Shown here in pieces: positions 5,048 through 7,313 of a stretch of 7,313 nucleotides of DNA; positions within the stretch are counted from its first letter, which is position 1, and every line of letters begins with the position of its first letter. The stretch comes from an uncultured Oscillospiraceae bacterium (lineage in GTDB: Bacteria > Bacillota > Clostridia > Oscillospirales > Oscillospiraceae). The DNA lies in assembly GCA_934675115.1 (NCBI GenBank), contig CAKUPH010000098.1, positions 1 to 7,313 on the forward strand, written 5' to 3'. The notes beneath the pieces were generated by a model. The model ran no database searches. It worked only from the letters and a program-made list of their open reading frames with translations, and had not been told where the DNA came from. A program made the translations under genes and the position numbers.

Positions 5048-5673
5048 ACAGGAAGCAGCTCGCGGAGCACATCGGAAACATCGACGACCGGCTGGTGGCC
5101 CAGGCGGAGCACATCCCCAACTACGCGGCGCTCCGCCGCCGGAAATGGGTGCGGCAGCTGCTGGCAACCGCCGCGGTGCTGGCGCTCATGATCTCCAGCT
5201 TCAGCGTGGGGGCCCTCGCCTTCGCCCGGGAGACCGTCGTGGAGGTCCCGGCGGAGCAGGAGACCGTGGAGCTTGCGGAGATCGGCGTGACCCTCATCCT
5301 CCCCGACAGCTGGAAGGGGAAATACGAAGTGGTCGAAGGCACCTTCGGCCCCTACGACTCCCCCATGTGGGAGTTCTGCGTGAAGTCCATCTACGATGCC
5401 CACAGCTCTGGAGACACGCCCTATCGCGGGACGCTGTTCTCCGTGTTCCAGTACGCGGACTATTCCATGTCGGCGGAGGAATTCGCGCAAAGCGGCCTTG
5501 CGGGCATTGGGCGCTACCTCTTCGCCACGGAAGCCGCCACCTACGCCGTGATCTACGCCACCGACGTTCAGTTCGACCCGGAAAACGCGGCCCAGCGGGA
5601 GGAATGGTCCTCCATGGACCGCACCGGGCAGGACATCCGCTTTGTCATTTCCGCCATGCCGGAGCAGGGATAA
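5044..5673 (+). CDS. Single-span membrane protein, probable cognate anti-sigma factor
   Basis: The 209-residue protein starts within the sigma gene (ATGA overlap), which is typical of an anti-sigma partner. The N-terminal 36 residues are cytoplasmic, contain IGNIDDRLVAQAE and the basic stretch RRRKWVR, and would hold the sigma factor. One hydrophobic span runs from about residue 38 to 60 (QLLATAAVLALMISSFSVGALAF), with the C-terminus outside. The roughly 145-residue extracellular part has GVTLILPDSWKGKYEVVEG and aromatic-rich strands; I recall similar LP-x-SWKGKY blocks in clostridial envelope proteins but cannot name a domain. It could sense an envelope or ligand signal and release sigma, perhaps by proteolysis. 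No zinc-binding ZAS motif (HxxxCxxC) is visible. The anti-sigma role is inferred from context and topology. Confidence 0.75.
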   Translation: MNRKQLAEHIGNIDDRLVAQAEHIPNYAALRRRKWVRQLLATAAVLALMISSFSVGALAFARETVVEVPAEQETVELAEIGVTLILPDSWKGKYEVVEGTFGPYDSPMWEFCVKSIYDAHSSGDTPYRGTLFSVFQYADYSMSAEEFAQSGLAGIGRYLFATEAATYAVIYATDVQFDPENAAQREEWSSMDRTGQDIRFVISAMPEQG

Positions 5674-5705
5674 CGCGGAAAGCCTCCCGCTTAAATGAAC
5701 AATAG

Positions 5706-5754
5706 AAGGACATCCCGGAAACCACAGTTCCCGGGGTGTCCTTTACTCTTTTTT
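5706..5754. terminator. Bidirectional terminator between the anti-sigma gene and cca
   Basis: AAGGACATCCCGG (5706-5718) pairs with CCGGGGTGTCCTT (5731-5743) over 13 bp with one G-U wobble, and AAC/GTT can extend the stem inside. On the + strand the tail TTTACTCTTTTTT ends at 5754. The - strand tail is weaker. The stem reaches the cca TAA (5745-5743), so it serves both convergent units. Confidence 0.85.
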
Positions 5755-7083
5755 CACCTGTTCCGCATACTCCAGCAGGGCCGCGCGCTCGTTGGGCAGC
5801 TTTTCCTCCATAACAGCGGTCAGGCAGGCGTTCAGCGCCCGGCCGATGTCCCGTCCCGCCAGCCCGATGGACGTCATGTCGGTCCCGTTCACCGCCAGAT
5901 CCTTGAGGGAAAAGCACTCCTTTTCGTTCAGAATTTCGTCCAGCACCGCCGCCACGGCATCGTATTCGGCGATCCGCCCGGCGCAGATGGCGGACTGCCC
6001 ACGGGTGTCCGCCTTGTGCAGCTCGATGAGCCGCCGGACGGTGTCCGGCCCCAGCTTGTTCATCAGCCGCTTCACCGGCCTGCGCTCCGGCTGGATGGGC
6101 AGGTCGTGATAGCGGATGAGCCGGACGATCTCCTCCCGGCTGTCCGTGTCGAACCGGAGCCGCCGCAGGATGCCGTCCGCCATCCGGGCGCTCTCGGCGG
6201 CGTGGCCATAAAAATGCCCCACACCGTCCTCCGCCAGCGAAAAGCAGGGCGGCTTCCCCACGTCGTGGAGCAGTGCCGCCCACCGCAGCACCGGCTGGGC
6301 CGGGATGGCCGCCGTCACCGCCGCAGTGTGGGCCCAGACATCCCGGTCGTGGTGGGGATTATGCTGGTCAAAGCACACCATAGCCCCGATCTCCGGCAGC
6401 GGCACGGACAAGATGTCTGGAAATTCCAGCAGCACCCGCTCCGCGTCCGCCCCGCACAGCAGCTTGGTCAGCTCCACCCGCACCCGCTCCGCCGCGACTG
6501 AGGTCAGCAGCCCCCGGTTGTCCCGGGCCGCCCGGGCGGTGTCCGGGTGGATGCCCATGCCCAGCGCCGACGCGAAGCGCAGCGCCCGCAGGATGCGCAG
6601 CGCGTCCTCCTGAAACCGCCGGTCCGGCTCGCCCACGCAGCGCACCACCCCGGCGGCAAGATCCGCCTGCCCGCCGAAGGGGTCCACCACCCCGGTCCGG
6701 GGGCTGTAGGCCATGGCGTTCATGGTGAAGTCCCGGCGGCGCAGGTCCTCCCGCAGGCTCCGGGTAAAGCGCACCTCGTCCGGGTGCCGATGGTCGCTGT
6801 ACCCGCCGTCCACCCGGTAGGTGGTGATCTCCAGCGGCTCGCCGTCCAGCAGCACCGTCACCGTCCCGTGCTTCATCCCCGTCTCGATGACCCGGTACCC
6901 AGCAAACACCGCCTCCGTCTCCTCCGGCAGGGCGCTGGTGGTGATATCCCAGTCCGTCCCCGTGTCCGCGCCCCGGACATGATCCCGCACCGCGCCGCCC
7001 ACCACGAACGCCTCATACCCGGCGTCCTCCAGCCGCGCCAGCGCCCGGCGTACCTGCTCCGGCAGGTTCATCATCTGTTTCAT
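5743..7083 (-). CDS. cca: CCA-adding tRNA nucleotidyltransferase with HD domain
   Basis: A 446-residue class II CCA enzyme that builds or repairs the 3' CCA end of tRNAs from CTP and ATP. In order, from the ATG at 7083: GGAVRD (29-34), the metal-binding DWD (Asp44/Asp46), ITTYRVDGGY with R90 and D92 (86-95), RRRDFTMNAMAY (115-126), the nucleotide-selecting EDALRILRALRFA (159-171), then an HD domain with His252 and HDVGK (273-277). The HD part, common in bacterial members, can have phosphohydrolase activity. I chose ATG 7083 because GAGGA lies 6 nt upstream; an in-frame GTG at 7098 would add five residues without a ribosome site. It lies 33 nt behind malQ on the same strand and may share its transcript. 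It ends inside the shared terminator. Confidence 0.96.
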   Translation of the reverse strand: MKQMMNLPEQVRRALARLEDAGYEAFVVGGAVRDHVRGADTGTDWDITTSALPEETEAVFAGYRVIETGMKHGTVTVLLDGEPLEITTYRVDGGYSDHRHPDEVRFTRSLREDLRRRDFTMNAMAYSPRTGVVDPFGGQADLAAGVVRCVGEPDRRFQEDALRILRALRFASALGMGIHPDTARAARDNRGLLTSVAAERVRVELTKLLCGADAERVLLEFPDILSVPLPEIGAMVCFDQHNPHHDRDVWAHTAAVTAAIPAQPVLRWAALLHDVGKPPCFSLAEDGVGHFYGHAAESARMADGILRRLRFDTDSREEIVRLIRYHDLPIQPERRPVKRLMNKLGPDTVRRLIELHKADTRGQSAICAGRIAEYDAVAAVLDEILNEKECFSLKDLAVNGTDMTSIGLAGRDIGRALNACLTAVMEEKLPNERAALLEYAEQVKKE

Positions 7084-7116
7084 CTCCGTTCCTCGCACGC
7101 TTGCTCAAAAGCCCGC

Positions 7117-7313
7117 CTACCTCCCGCACTCCTCCGCCAGCCGCCGGAAGCGCTCCGCCGTCCCGGCGTCCAGCTGCTCCGCCCGGGCCTGCCAGCTCCA
7201 GTTGTGGGGCCCCACGGTGCCCGGGGTGTTGAACCGGGCCTCGTCCCCCAGCCCCAGCAGATCCTGAAGCTGGAGCATCACCCAGCCCCCGGCGGAGCGA
7301 TACAGCGTCCGGA
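7117..7313 (-). CDS. malQ: 4-alpha-glucanotransferase, C-terminal end only
   Basis: The last 64 codons of a gene entering from the right edge, ending with TAG at 7119-7117. RTLYRSAGGWVMLQLQDLLG, then LGDEARFNTPGTVGPHNWSW, are the strongly conserved C-terminal blocks of GH77 amylomaltases (the NTPGT and NW-W signature). The enzyme moves maltooligosaccharide units between alpha-1,4-glucans in starch or glycogen metabolism. The catalytic residues lie outside the window. The first two bases at the edge belong to a split codon. Only the tail is visible, but the motif is distinctive. Confidence 0.92.
   Translation of the reverse strand, partial: RTLYRSAGGWVMLQLQDLLGLGDEARFNTPGTVGPHNWSWQARAEQLDAGTAERFRRLAEECGR

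Noticed and set aside
4439..5167. - strand ORFs across the sigma and anti-sigma genes
   Set aside because: The + strand genes have clear sigma regions, ribosome sites and ATGA coupling; the antisense translations are Gly/Ala/Arg-rich without motifs.
5695..6501. Long + strand ORF opposite cca, plus other open frames over cca
   Set aside because: cca has complete motifs on the - strand; the + strand reading shows no domain and starts inside the terminator.
7084..7098. GTG 7098 as the cca start
   Set aside because: No ribosome site precedes it; GAGGA falls between it and ATG 7083 with ideal spacing for the latter.

Overview
The window looks like chromosomal DNA of a GC-rich gut-type Clostridia, most likely Oscillospirales. 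This rests on recognisable families (a TetR regulator with the short Firmicutes C-terminal domain, a DUF4300 lipoprotein, and an ECF-like sigma factor paired with a single-span anti-sigma candidate), on strong AGGAGG-type ribosome sites, and on GC-rich third codon positions over much of the right half. No species can be named from the sequence.

Left part (1-1690). The 3' part of a TetR-family regulator runs into the window on the + strand. It is followed by a DUF4300 lipoprotein with its own extended -10 promoter. Just past the lipoprotein stop lies a decayed fragment of a ClbS/DfsB (DUF1706) four-helix-bundle gene on the - strand, which lacks both ends.

Middle (1698-3875). A compact - strand operon reads promoter, structured leader, rhodanese-like protein, Rrf2-family regulator, thioredoxin, thioredoxin reductase. 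The coding genes are 2-11 nt apart, and stop codons overlap the next ribosome site, which indicates translational coupling. It is best read as a thiol/sulfur redox module with its own regulator. The promoter is excellent (TTGACA, 17 nt, TATAGT). The leader holds a perfect 10-bp inverted repeat, a near-palindrome and a possible 8-codon ORF. The thioredoxin has a CPYC active site, and the rhodanese seems to have lost a segment near its N-terminus.

Junction (3876-4273). About 270 nt of comparatively AT-rich DNA without a convincing gene is followed abruptly by a GC-rich 40-codon ORF that looks like the 3' remnant of a larger gene, then a terminator. This may be an insertion or deletion boundary.

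Right part (4313-7313). An ECF-like sigma factor and a membrane-anchored anti-sigma candidate overlap by ATGA and are bracketed by two terminators that resemble each other in sequence. On the - strand, the end of malQ (4-alpha-glucanotransferase) is followed 33 nt later by cca (CCA-adding tRNA nucleotidyltransferase), which converges on the sigma cassette at a shared bidirectional terminator.

No RNA gene, CRISPR array, insertion sequence or complete mobile element was seen. I found no clearly undescribed system. The best candidates are the redox operon with its leader, and the DUF4300 lipoprotein as a possible cysteine hydrolase.
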